From: Thermophilibacter gallinarum
GTDB lineage: Bacteria > Actinomycetota > Coriobacteriia > Coriobacteriales > Atopobiaceae
Length of the DNA: 64,000 nt
Reading direction: 5' to 3'
Assembly: GCF_014982725.1 (NCBI RefSeq)
Contig: NZ_JADCJZ010000001.1
Coordinates: 310,001 to 374,000 of the forward strand
Position 1 is the first letter of the stretch. Each line of letters opens with the position of its first letter. The notes under the pieces were generated by a model that saw only the letters and a program-made list of their open reading frames with translations, ran no database searches and was not told the origin of the DNA. This document shows positions 1 to 6,630 of this stretch, one piece after another. The position numbers and the translations under genes are program-made.

Positions 1-511
1 CGTTGTAGGCGGCGGAGTCGACCTGCGTGATCACTGTCTTGCCCGCGAGGTCGTCGAAGCTCGCGATGCCGGAGTCGGCACGCACGACGACGACCTGGCC
101 GTTGATCATATACGGCTCGGAGAAGGTGTAGTCGTCCTCGCGACCCTCCATCGTGAAGCCGTTCCAGATGCAGTTGATGGCGCCGCTGTCGAGCATGGTG
201 TCCTTGGCGTCCCAGTCGATGGGCTCGAGCTGGACCTCCCAGTCGTTGCGCGACGCGACCTCCTGGGCGAGCTCGAGGTCGAAGCCGGTGTACTCGCCGT
301 CGTCGCCGACGTAGCCGTAGGGCGGGTAGGAGGAGTCGAAGCCAACGATGAGGGTGCCGGTGTCGACGGCGCCGGTGCCGGCCGTGGTCTCGTCGGTGCT
401 GGGATCGGCGTCCTCGCCGGCGGCGGGGGCTCCGCCGCAGCCGACGAGCGTGGTGGCGGCGAGGCCGGCGGTTGCGAGCGAGGTGAGGACGAACGACCTT
501 CTGTCGAGCAT
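1..511 (-). CDS. amino-acid ABC transporter substrate-binding lipoprotein (partial, 5' part)
   Basis: Periplasm-type solute-binding protein of the polar amino-acid (family 3) group; it would deliver an amino acid to an ABC importer lying outside the window. The first 170 residues are visible and the gene runs off the left edge. The N-terminus has an RRSF twin-arginine-like stretch and a lipobox ending in Cys25 (LVGC), so it is probably a lipid-anchored, perhaps Tat-exported protein. Motifs typical of the family are GFDSSYPPYGY, then a TGFDLELAQEV helix and the ITQVDSAAYN segment near the edge. The start is set by a GAAAGGAA ribosome site. The ligand cannot be judged from this part. Confidence 0.9.
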   Translation of the reverse strand, partial: MLDRRSFVLTSLATAGLAATTLVGCGGAPAAGEDADPSTDETTAGTGAVDTGTLIVGFDSSYPPYGYVGDDGEYTGFDLELAQEVASRNDWEVQLEPIDWDAKDTMLDSGAINCIWNGFTMEGREDDYTFSEPYMINGQVVVVRADSGIASFDDLAGKTVITQVDSAAYN

Positions 512-557
512 GACGGTTCCTTTCACGAGGCCCTTCTCGGTCGGGCACTTTACTCTA

Positions 558-587
558 CTAAAGCGTAGGGCAGAATATACGCTTTAG
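558..587. promoter_or_regulatory. perfect inverted repeat between divergent genes (candidate operator)
   Basis: Two perfect 10-base arms, CTAAAGCGTA (558-567) and TACGCTTTAG (578-587), are separated by 10 bases. They lie in the 164-base gap between the leftward binding-protein gene and rightward mntP. An AT-rich palindrome in a divergent promoter region is typical of a repressor site or a leader hairpin. No yybP-ykoY manganese riboswitch consensus was recognised here. Function is inferred only. Confidence 0.45.
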
Positions 588-675
588 TCTGGTGGAGTGC
601 AAGGCGGTTTTCACGCTGGAAACAGAGGGGCTGTGGTACCATGCGGCCTCACGTGGAACGGGGGAGAGGAACGAC

Positions 676-1257
676 ATGGGGCTCGTCGAGCTGCTGCTCA
701 TAGCCGTGGGGCTTTCGATGGACGCGTTTGCCGTGTCGATCTGCCGCGGGCTGGGGATGCGCCGGCTCAACCTGCGCACGGCGGCGGTGCTCGCGCTCTT
801 CTTCGGCGGCTTCCAGGCGCTCATGCCGCTCGTCGGCTGGGCGCTCGGCAGCCAGTTCATATGGCTGATCGGGCCGGTCGACCACTGGGTGGCGTTCCTG
901 TTGCTCGCGTTCATCGGCGGCAAGATGCTGTGGGAGGCGCTCCACGAGGATGCGGAAGACGGGTGCGAGTGCGAGGACACGAGCGCCATCGACCTGCGCG
1001 AGTTCCTCATCCTGGCGGTGGCGACCTCGATCGACGCCCTGGCCGCGGGCATCTCCTTCGCCGCGCTCAACGTGGACATCGTGGCGTCCGTCTCGCTCAT
1101 CGGCGCGATCACGTTCGCGCTGTCGCTCGTCGGCGTGGCGGTGGGGCATTTCTTCGGCGCTCGCTACGAGAGGCCCGCGAGCGTCGTGGGCGGCGTCGTG
1201 CTCATCCTGATCGGCTTCAAGGTGCTGCTGGAGCACCTGGGCGTGCTCGCGCCCTGA
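676..1257 (+). CDS. mntP: manganese efflux pump MntP
   Basis: 193-residue membrane protein of the MntP (formerly DUF204) family, which exports Mn(II) from the cytoplasm. The internal duplication is visible: the first half carries GLSMDAFAVS near residue 16 and the second ATSIDALAAG near residue 118, each supplying the conserved membrane Asp. About six hydrophobic segments are present, with a Cys/Glu-rich cytoplasmic loop (EDGCECED) between the repeats. ATG 676 follows a GGGGAGAGGA ribosome site; a longer reading frame upstream lacks family similarity. Length matches the family (about 190). A Mn-type CDF protein lies at 60619-61797, so manganese export is represented twice in this window. Confidence 0.95.
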   Translation: MGLVELLLIAVGLSMDAFAVSICRGLGMRRLNLRTAAVLALFFGGFQALMPLVGWALGSQFIWLIGPVDHWVAFLLLAFIGGKMLWEALHEDAEDGCECEDTSAIDLREFLILAVATSIDALAAGISFAALNVDIVASVSLIGAITFALSLVGVAVGHFFGARYERPASVVGGVVLILIGFKVLLEHLGVLAP

Positions 1258-1277
1258 GCGAAGGCAGATTGCGGCGG

Positions 1278-1439
1278 GTCCTGTGTCACTTTTCGGCTCT
1301 TCTGAGTAATAAAGTCGAGCAATTCGGCGAATCAACACCGAGCCGCCGGCGTTTCCGCAGGTGAGCAGGACATAAAACAGTGAATTGCACGATTTGAAAG
1401 CGCGCATCCACTCAGACGGGCGAAAAAGTGACACAGGAC
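1278..1439. repeat. palindromic repeat family 1, copy A
   Basis: 162-base element with near-perfect terminal inverted repeats: GTCCTGTGTCACTTTT at the left and its complement ending in GTGACACAGGAC at the right. It fills most of the gap between mntP and engB. Copies B (42580-42738) and C (43916-44108) share the terminal word CTGTGTCACTTTT but have different interiors. There is no open reading frame inside, so it resembles a MITE or REP-like element, or an intergenic mRNA hairpin. Confidence 0.75.
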
Positions 1440-1473
1440 GAGCGAAATAATGCCTTCAGGTCCTGTCGGACCG

Positions 1474-2061
1474 CTACAGGCACGCCTCGGCGATGCGGCG
1501 GCGCAGCTCGTCGACGCCCAGGCCCGTCTCGGAGGACGTGACCACCACCTGGTCGCGGTCAATGCCCAGCTGGCGCGCGATGGCGGCCGCCTGCTGCGCC
1601 TGCTTGGAGCGGCCGAGCTTGTCCGCCTTGGTGAGCGCCACCACGAAGGGCAGGCCGCTCTCCTGCAGGAAGGCGACCATCTCGTGGTCCAGGCGTTGCG
1701 CGTCGTGTCGGATGTCCACGAGGGCGATCACCAGGTTGAAGCTGCGCTCCTGTGCAAAGTAGCCGGAGATGAGGTCAGCCCAGCGCTGCTTCTCCTTCTG
1801 GGACACCTTGGCAAAGCCGTAGCCCGGCAGGTCCACGAAGCGGATGCCGTCCACCTCGAAGAAGTTGATGTTGGCGGTCTTGCCCGGCGTGGCGGAGACC
1901 TTCACGAGCCCCTTGCGCCCGAAGAGCTTGTTGAGCAGCGAGGACTTGCCCACGTTGGAGCGCCCGGCCACCGCCACCTCGGGGGTGGTGGAGGCGGGGA
2001 GCTGCGCCACGGTGCCGTAGGAGGCCTCGAAGCGCGCGGTCTGGTAGTTGATGCCGGCCAT
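1474..2061 (-). CDS. engB: ribosome-biogenesis GTP-binding protein EngB/YsxC/YihA
   Basis: 195-residue TRAFAC-class GTPase needed for large-subunit ribosome assembly and often for cell division. G1 (GRSNVGKSS) lies near residue 31, the switch T in TPGKTANIN, G3 (DLPGYG) near 76, G4 (TKAD) near 144 and G5 as SSETG. The length is normal for EngB. The start at 2061 has a GAAGGGA ribosome site; an upstream in-frame extension overlaps the OPT gene and is not family-like. It lies 50 bases downstream of the OPT transporter on the same strand and may be co-transcribed. Confidence 0.96.
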   Translation of the reverse strand: MAGINYQTARFEASYGTVAQLPASTTPEVAVAGRSNVGKSSLLNKLFGRKGLVKVSATPGKTANINFFEVDGIRFVDLPGYGFAKVSQKEKQRWADLISGYFAQERSFNLVIALVDIRHDAQRLDHEMVAFLQESGLPFVVALTKADKLGRSKQAQQAAAIARQLGIDRDQVVVTSSETGLGVDELRRRIAEACL

Positions 2062-2111
2062 GGCGTCCCTTCGCGTCTGGGTGGGTCCCCATTGTATCCG
2101 TAAGGGCGGCC

Positions 2112-3755
2112 CTATCCCGCGAGGCCGGCCACCACGCTCGCCAGGGCGATCACCACGCCCACGATGGACTCGCCGCCGAGCACGCCGGACGCCAGGACCA
2201 CGCCCTTCTCCTCGGAGTCCTCCACGCCGCGCGCCGTGCAGACGCGCTCGTAGACCCATCGCACGCCCGCGCCGAGCGCCGCGGTGAGCGACATGTAGAA
2301 CGGCAGGTAGACGCCCAGGCCGAACATCATCGCCGGCAGCCCCGCCCAGTAGAGGGCGACGCCGCCCAGAAGCCCGACCACAAAGCCCGGCACGCTCGGG
2401 ATGCCCGAGACCATCGTCGCCACGACGCTCGCCTGCGCGGAGACGAACATCTGCCCGGAGCCGAAGGCCCCCGGCCCGTACGCGGAGAACAGCGTGACGA
2501 GCACCGCCACGGAGACCACGGTGCCCAGAAGCGCGCCGATCGCCTGGCCGACCCACATGGCACGCGGGCTCGTGCCGATGATCGCGCCGGTCTTGAAGTC
2601 GCTCATGACGTCACCGGCCAGGCCGCAGGCCACGGCCACCACGCCCGCCACGTAGAAGAGCTGCACCTGGCTCGCGTCAGAGAACGCCGCCACGGCGAGA
2701 AGCACGATGAGGCCGAAGATCTCCATCGGGTCGATGCCGGTCTGGCCCACGGACTGCGCGCTCATGATCGTGGTCACGAAGGCGAGAAGGACCACGACCA
2801 CGGCGACGACCGGGCCCAGCCCGAGCCCGATGCACACGAGCAGCGCGGCGGCGGCCACCATGAGGGCGAGCGTGCCGACCTCGAGGCGGCTGCGCCGGCC
2901 CTTCTCGCCGTCGCGCGTCCCGCGCCCGCGAAGGAGCCGCGCCGCGTGCGGCAGGATGTCCTTCAGCACGACGCCCGCGCCGGAGCCCATCATGAGGCCC
3001 ATGCCCAGGCTGGACACGATGCCCTGCGCCGTGGTCACGTCCCAGAGACCGACGGAGCTGCCGCCCACGATGATGCCGAAGTTGCCGACGAGCGCGCCGA
3101 GGAACCAGAACGCCACCGCGAAGCCGCCCACGAGGAAGCCCACGGAGAGCATCTGCGGGGAGTTGTAGATCGCAAAGCTCACGCCGGGGATGGGGAGCTG
3201 CGCCACGAGCGAGGGCATCAGGCCCAGCGCGTCGCGCGCCACGCACCACAGGCCCGCCAGGCCCATGGAGCCAAAGAGCCGTCTGCCGGTGACCCCGCCC
3301 GTCTTGGTGGCCATGAGGGTCTCGGCCGCGGCGGTGCCGATGGGGTACTCCAGGTCCGACTCGTCGACGAAGCGCCGGCGGATCGCCGCGGTGCAGACCA
3401 GGCCCAGCAGCGTGCCGGCGAGCGCCACGAAGAGCATTTCCGCCCAGCTGACCTCGTCGGCCAGCCCGAGCATCCAGATGCCGGGGATCGTGAACGCCAG
3501 GCCGCCCGCCACCATGGAGCCGGCCGACATCACGATCTGCGTGACGTTGGCCTCGTTGAGGCTGCGGTGCCCGAAGGCCCTCAGCAAAAACAGCGCGACG
3601 ATGGAGGTGAAGATCGTGGGCCACGGCAGCGCGCCCATCTTGAGGGCGGTGTAGACCGATGACGCGGTGATGATGACGCAGCCGACGCAGCCGATGACGA
3701 TGCCCACGGGGCTCAGCTGCGCGCGCCAGGAGGCGCGATCGCCAGACTCGCTCAT
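2112..3755 (-). CDS. OPT-family oligopeptide transporter
   Basis: 547-residue polytopic membrane protein with about 13-14 hydrophobic segments, matching bacterial OPT transporters, which import small peptides or metal chelates by proton symport. Recognisable segments are the N-terminal SSVYTALKMGALPWP region, the EANVTQ helix, the cytoplasmic ESDLEYPIGTAAAETL stretch typical of the family, and the C-terminal GLGVYLPFY segment. Length is at the short end of bacterial OPT proteins (about 530-650). Substrate is not predictable. It starts just before a divergent gap with coaX. Confidence 0.88.
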   Translation of the reverse strand: MSESGDRASWRAQLSPVGIVIGCVGCVIITASSVYTALKMGALPWPTIFTSIVALFLLRAFGHRSLNEANVTQIVMSAGSMVAGGLAFTIPGIWMLGLADEVSWAEMLFVALAGTLLGLVCTAAIRRRFVDESDLEYPIGTAAAETLMATKTGGVTGRRLFGSMGLAGLWCVARDALGLMPSLVAQLPIPGVSFAIYNSPQMLSVGFLVGGFAVAFWFLGALVGNFGIIVGGSSVGLWDVTTAQGIVSSLGMGLMMGSGAGVVLKDILPHAARLLRGRGTRDGEKGRRSRLEVGTLALMVAAAALLVCIGLGLGPVVAVVVVLLAFVTTIMSAQSVGQTGIDPMEIFGLIVLLAVAAFSDASQVQLFYVAGVVAVACGLAGDVMSDFKTGAIIGTSPRAMWVGQAIGALLGTVVSVAVLVTLFSAYGPGAFGSGQMFVSAQASVVATMVSGIPSVPGFVVGLLGGVALYWAGLPAMMFGLGVYLPFYMSLTAALGAGVRWVYERVCTARGVEDSEEKGVVLASGVLGGESIVGVVIALASVVAGLAG

Positions 3756-3865
3756 TAGGTTCTCCTTCGTATATCCGCTCCCCCTTGGCGGGAAGTCGGG
3801 TTACTACGGACTGCTAGAGTATAGGGCGAGAGCCGGCCCGCGTGCCCGAGTATTTTGGAGGACCC

Positions 3866-4651
3866 ATGACACAGAGCGCCGAGAAGAACGTGCTTGCCGT
3901 CGACGTGGGCAACACCGTCACGAGGCTCGGGCTCTTCTCGGGCGAGGAGCTCTCGGGCACCTTCGAGCTCACGACGCCGGAGCGCCTCACCGCCGACGAG
4001 GCCTGGCTGCGGCTCGACGAGATCCTGGGCATGCTCGGCGTCGAGGAGCTGCAGGGCGCCATTCTCGGCTGCGTCGTCCCCACGCACACCGACGCCTGGC
4101 GCCAGGCGCTCGCCTCCGCGTGCGAGACGCGCCCGCTCGTGGTCGGGCCCGGGCTCAAGACCGGCATCCGCATGCGCTACGACGACCCCTCCGAGGTCGG
4201 CGCCGACCGCGTGGCCGACGTCATCGCCGCCCGCGAGACCTACGACGCCCCCGTCGTGGTCGTCGACCTGGGGACCACGACGAACTTCGAGGTGGTGGAC
4301 GCGGAGGGGACCTTCGTGGGCGGCATCATCGCCCCGGGCGTGGCGCTGGGCGCCCGCTCGCTCGCCGCCGCCGCGGCGCGCCTGCCCATGATCGAGCTGC
4401 GCGCCCCCGCCTCCGTGATCGGCCGCAACACGCGCTCGGCGATGCAGTCGGGCGTGGTGCTCGGCGAGGTCGCCCGCATCGACGGTCTTCTCGACGAGAT
4501 CGCCCGCGAGCTCGGCGAGGACGCGGCGATCGTCCTCACCGGCGACGGTGCCCGGGCGATGGCGGCACTCCTGGCTCACGAGACGCAGGTCGACGAGACC
4601 CTCACGCTGCGCGGCCTCCACGCCCTCTGGCTCACCAACCAGCGCGGCTGA
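3866..4651 (+). CDS. coaX: type III pantothenate kinase
   Basis: 261-residue ASKHA-fold kinase that phosphorylates pantothenate, the first step of coenzyme A synthesis. Seen: the phosphate-1 motif VDVGNTVTRLGLF near residue 12, the PGLKTGIRMRYDDPSEVGADRVAD motif near 92-115 with the catalytic Asp, DLGTTTNFEVV (phosphate 2), and GGIIAPGV. ATG 3866 is chosen because GGAGGACCC sits directly before it; a GTG eight codons upstream has no ribosome site. A TATAGG -10-like hexamer lies about 45 bases upstream. The 110-base gap to the OPT gene is a divergent promoter region. Confidence 0.96.
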   Translation: MTQSAEKNVLAVDVGNTVTRLGLFSGEELSGTFELTTPERLTADEAWLRLDEILGMLGVEELQGAILGCVVPTHTDAWRQALASACETRPLVVGPGLKTGIRMRYDDPSEVGADRVADVIAARETYDAPVVVVDLGTTTNFEVVDAEGTFVGGIIAPGVALGARSLAAAAARLPMIELRAPASVIGRNTRSAMQSGVVLGEVARIDGLLDEIARELGEDAAIVLTGDGARAMAALLAHETQVDETLTLRGLHALWLTNQRG

Positions 4652-4654
4652 GGC

Positions 4655-5626
4655 CTACTCGTAGTACGCGACCGTGTCCCCGCACATCAGCGTGTGGGCC
4701 GCGTCGAGCGCGGAGACCAGCGGCTCGAGCGCACCGAGGTTGGAGCTCATGTCGGTCATGACCACCATGACGTAGGCCCCGGTGTCCGAGAAAACCACGC
4801 CGGCGTCGTTGGACGCGGGGATGTCCCACTTGTCCGTGGGGTACCAGCCTGCCTTGCTCCACACCTCGACGTCGCCCCGCAGCACCTCCGCAATGGGCGA
4901 GACGGTCGTCTGCGCGAGGTAGCCGGCGAGCTCGTCCGCGCCCTTCTCGTCCGAGGTCCCGAAGTCGTAGATCTCCTCCCAGACCGAGGCGAGCGAGCCC
5001 GCCGTCACGTGGGGATAGATGTAGTGCACGCGCGGGCGCTCGAAGGCGAAGCCGCTCACGTCCTTGTACCAGGACTCGAAGGCCTCGTAGCCGTAGGTGT
5101 CGGTGAGCTTGTCGTAGGCCTCGTTGTCGGAGTTGATGATCGCGTCGGCGACCTCGGAGGACAGCTTGCCGGCGCCGCCCTTGGCCTCGTAGAGCCAGGT
5201 GCAGAAAGCTGCCTTGATCGAACTCGCGGGGTACATGGCCGCGTCGGCGTTGTAGGTCACGCCCCGGCGCGTCTCCAGGTCCAGTAGCACCACGCTCACG
5301 GTGAAGCCGTCCTCCTCGAGGGCAGCGACCTCGTCCTCGACGGCGGCAAGCTCGGCGGAGCCGAGAAACGCCTCAGGTGCCGTGACGGTGAGGCCGGCGT
5401 CCGTCGTCGAGGTGCGCGTGGGCGCCTCCGCCATGGTCACGGGCTGGGCCGGCTTGTCGGAGAGGGCCTCCTGCTCCTCCGACTCCTCCTCCGGGAGATC
5501 GGCCGGCTCCTCGACCTCGGCGGGCTCGAGGTCCGCCGTGAGGCGGGGGAGCAGAGTGACGCCGGCGACGACGCCAACGGCGACGAGCGCGACGACGAGC
5601 AGCGCTATGGCGATGCGCTTCCTCAT
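4655..5626 (-). CDS. membrane-anchored class A beta-lactamase-fold serine hydrolase
   Basis: 323 residues: a short basic N-terminus, one hydrophobic segment (about 5-27), an acidic Glu/Pro-rich linker (about 32-60) and a beta-lactamase/penicillin-binding fold. Active-site motifs are present: SxxK as S135-S-I-K138, SDN in INSDNEAY near 165, and SKAG near 260 in place of KTG. The anchor and linker suggest an extracellular penicillin-interactive or cell-wall enzyme rather than a secreted resistance beta-lactamase. It converges with coaX, the stops being three bases apart. Catalytic activity is not proven. Confidence 0.82.
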   Translation of the reverse strand: MRKRIAIALLVVALVAVGVVAGVTLLPRLTADLEPAEVEEPADLPEEESEEQEALSDKPAQPVTMAEAPTRTSTTDAGLTVTAPEAFLGSAELAAVEDEVAALEEDGFTVSVVLLDLETRRGVTYNADAAMYPASSIKAAFCTWLYEAKGGAGKLSSEVADAIINSDNEAYDKLTDTYGYEAFESWYKDVSGFAFERPRVHYIYPHVTAGSLASVWEEIYDFGTSDEKGADELAGYLAQTTVSPIAEVLRGDVEVWSKAGWYPTDKWDIPASNDAGVVFSDTGAYVMVVMTDMSSNLGALEPLVSALDAAHTLMCGDTVAYYE

Positions 5627-5705
5627 GGGACCTCCAGACGCTCACATTGTCGCACACGGGCGTCGGTCCGGCGCGCTCTTCTCGGTGACCGCCCGCCCTC
5701 CTCCT

Positions 5706-5808
5706 GGTATGTACACTGTTGCGAAATTAATACGGTACCATGCGATCATAAATACGCAGGTCAGCGCGCTGGCGAGAAGAACATCAATCTCGCAACAGTG
5801 TACATACC
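5706..5808 (+). repeat. palindromic repeat family 3, copy 1
   Basis: 103-base element with perfect 19-base terminal inverted arms: GGTATGTACACTGTTGCGA at 5706-5724 and its complement at 5790-5808. The interior has the words TTAATACGGTACC, GATCATAAA, CGCAGG and GGCGAGAAGAACATCAA. The same interior words occur at 49731-49843 (reversed) and 60041-60151. No coding capacity is seen; the element would fold into a long hairpin. Confidence 0.85.
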
Positions 5809-5811
5809 CTG

Positions 5812-5858
5812 AGGGGGAGAGGGGGAGAGGGGGAGAGGGGGAGACGGGGGCGGGGGAG
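5812..5858 (+). repeat. G-rich short tandem repeat (GAGGGGGA units)
   Basis: About four consecutive 8-base units of GAGGGGGA (about 5812-5846) followed by GACGGGGGCGGGGGAGG give at least six runs of five G on the plus strand. This satisfies the simple G-quadruplex pattern. It lies about 95 bases before the TetR start, adjoining a family 3 hairpin. Copy number could vary by slippage. Confidence 0.7.
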
Positions 5859-5899
5859 GTGCTCGGGAGCCGTGTAGATGTTGTGCCAGCCCCAGTTTC

Positions 5900-5914
5900 T
5901 GCACAGGTTGTGCA
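5900..5914. promoter_or_regulatory. candidate TetR operator
   Basis: TGCACA and TGTGCA arms separated by GGT lie 39 bases upstream of the TetR start, beside TTGTGC and AATACT hexamers that could be promoter elements. TetR regulators commonly bind such palindromes in their own promoter. The assignment is inference from position. Confidence 0.35.
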
Positions 5915-5952
5915 ATACTACGCACGCTGTGAAATAACGTCGAAAGGCACTC

Positions 5953-6630
5953 ATGCAGGAATGCGTGCTCAGCACCGATAGGCGCAGCATCCGCACCCGC
6001 CAGGCCCTCCGCGCGGCGCTCGCCCGGGAGATCGTCGAGGCGGGCGACCTGTCCCGCGTCACCGTGACCGCGGTGACCGAGCGGGCGGGCGTCACGCGCC
6101 GCACGTTCTACTCGCACTTCCGCGACATCCCCGACCTCGTGAACCAGATCGAGGAGGACACCCTGGCGGAGCTCCGCGCCCCGCTCGCGCGCCTGGCCTC
6201 CTGCCGCCTGGACGACCTGCGCGCCGCCCTCGACCGCGGGCTTCCCGCGCCCGGGGCGACCGAGCTCCTCACCTGCGTGCGCGATCGCGGCGACTACCTG
6301 CGCCCGCTGCTGGGCGAGGGCGGCGACCCGGCCTTCGCCGGGCGCATCAAGAAGCTCGTCTACGAGGTCGTGGGGCCGCGCGCCCTCGACGGGCTCAACC
6401 TGCGCGCCCTCGGGCCGCTCTTCGACTACTACCTCACCTTCGCCATCTCCGCCGAGGTGGGCGTGCTGCTGCGCTGGCTGGACGGCGGCATGCGCGAGAG
6501 CGTGGGCATCATGGCCCGCCTCATGACCGCGCTCATGTTCGTGCGCCCCGGCGACCTCTACGACAACCCGATCGACCTTGACCTGCCCAGCTTCGCCCTT
6601 GCCGCGATGTGCTCCGAGGAGGACAACTGA
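5953..6630 (+). CDS. TetR/AcrR-family transcriptional regulator
   Basis: 225 residues. The N-terminal helix-turn-helix is clear: VTVTAVTERAGVTRRTFYSHFRDIPDLV at about residues 35-62. The C-terminal ligand domain is helical and resembles the TetR_C_7/TetR_C_8 type seen in Firmicutes and Actinobacteria. ATG 5953 follows a GAAAGG ribosome site. Its TGA overlaps the ATG of the next gene by one base, so the two are translationally coupled, and it probably controls its own operon and the activase-like protein in response to an unknown acyl or fatty-acid-like ligand. Confidence 0.88.
   Translation: MQECVLSTDRRSIRTRQALRAALAREIVEAGDLSRVTVTAVTERAGVTRRTFYSHFRDIPDLVNQIEEDTLAELRAPLARLASCRLDDLRAALDRGLPAPGATELLTCVRDRGDYLRPLLGEGGDPAFAGRIKKLVYEVVGPRALDGLNLRALGPLFDYYLTFAISAEVGVLLRWLDGGMRESVGIMARLMTALMFVRPGDLYDNPIDLDLPSFALAAMCSEEDN

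Larger units (their letters stand above)
5627..5952. other. 326-base repeat-rich intergenic region before the TetR gene
   Basis: No gene is seen here. In order it holds a CTTCTCG word at 5678-5684, palindromic repeat family 3 copy 1 (5706-5808), a tandem GAGGGGGA array (about 5812-5846), a TGCACA-N3-TGTGCA palindrome (5900-5914) and the ribosome site GAAAGG before the TetR start. The arrangement separates the leftward hydrolase from the rightward TetR operon and must contain promoters for both. Confidence 0.7.

Noticed and set aside
1278-1439. Insertion sequence
   Set aside because: Inverted termini exist but there is no transposase or open frame, and the interior differs between copies.
4655-5626. 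Acquired beta-lactamase resistance gene
   Set aside because: Membrane anchor, acidic linker, host-like composition and altered KTG motif fit a chromosomal penicillin-interactive protein better.
5812-5858. CRISPR-like array
   Set aside because: Units are 8 bases with no spacers; it is a simple tandem repeat. No cas genes are in the window.
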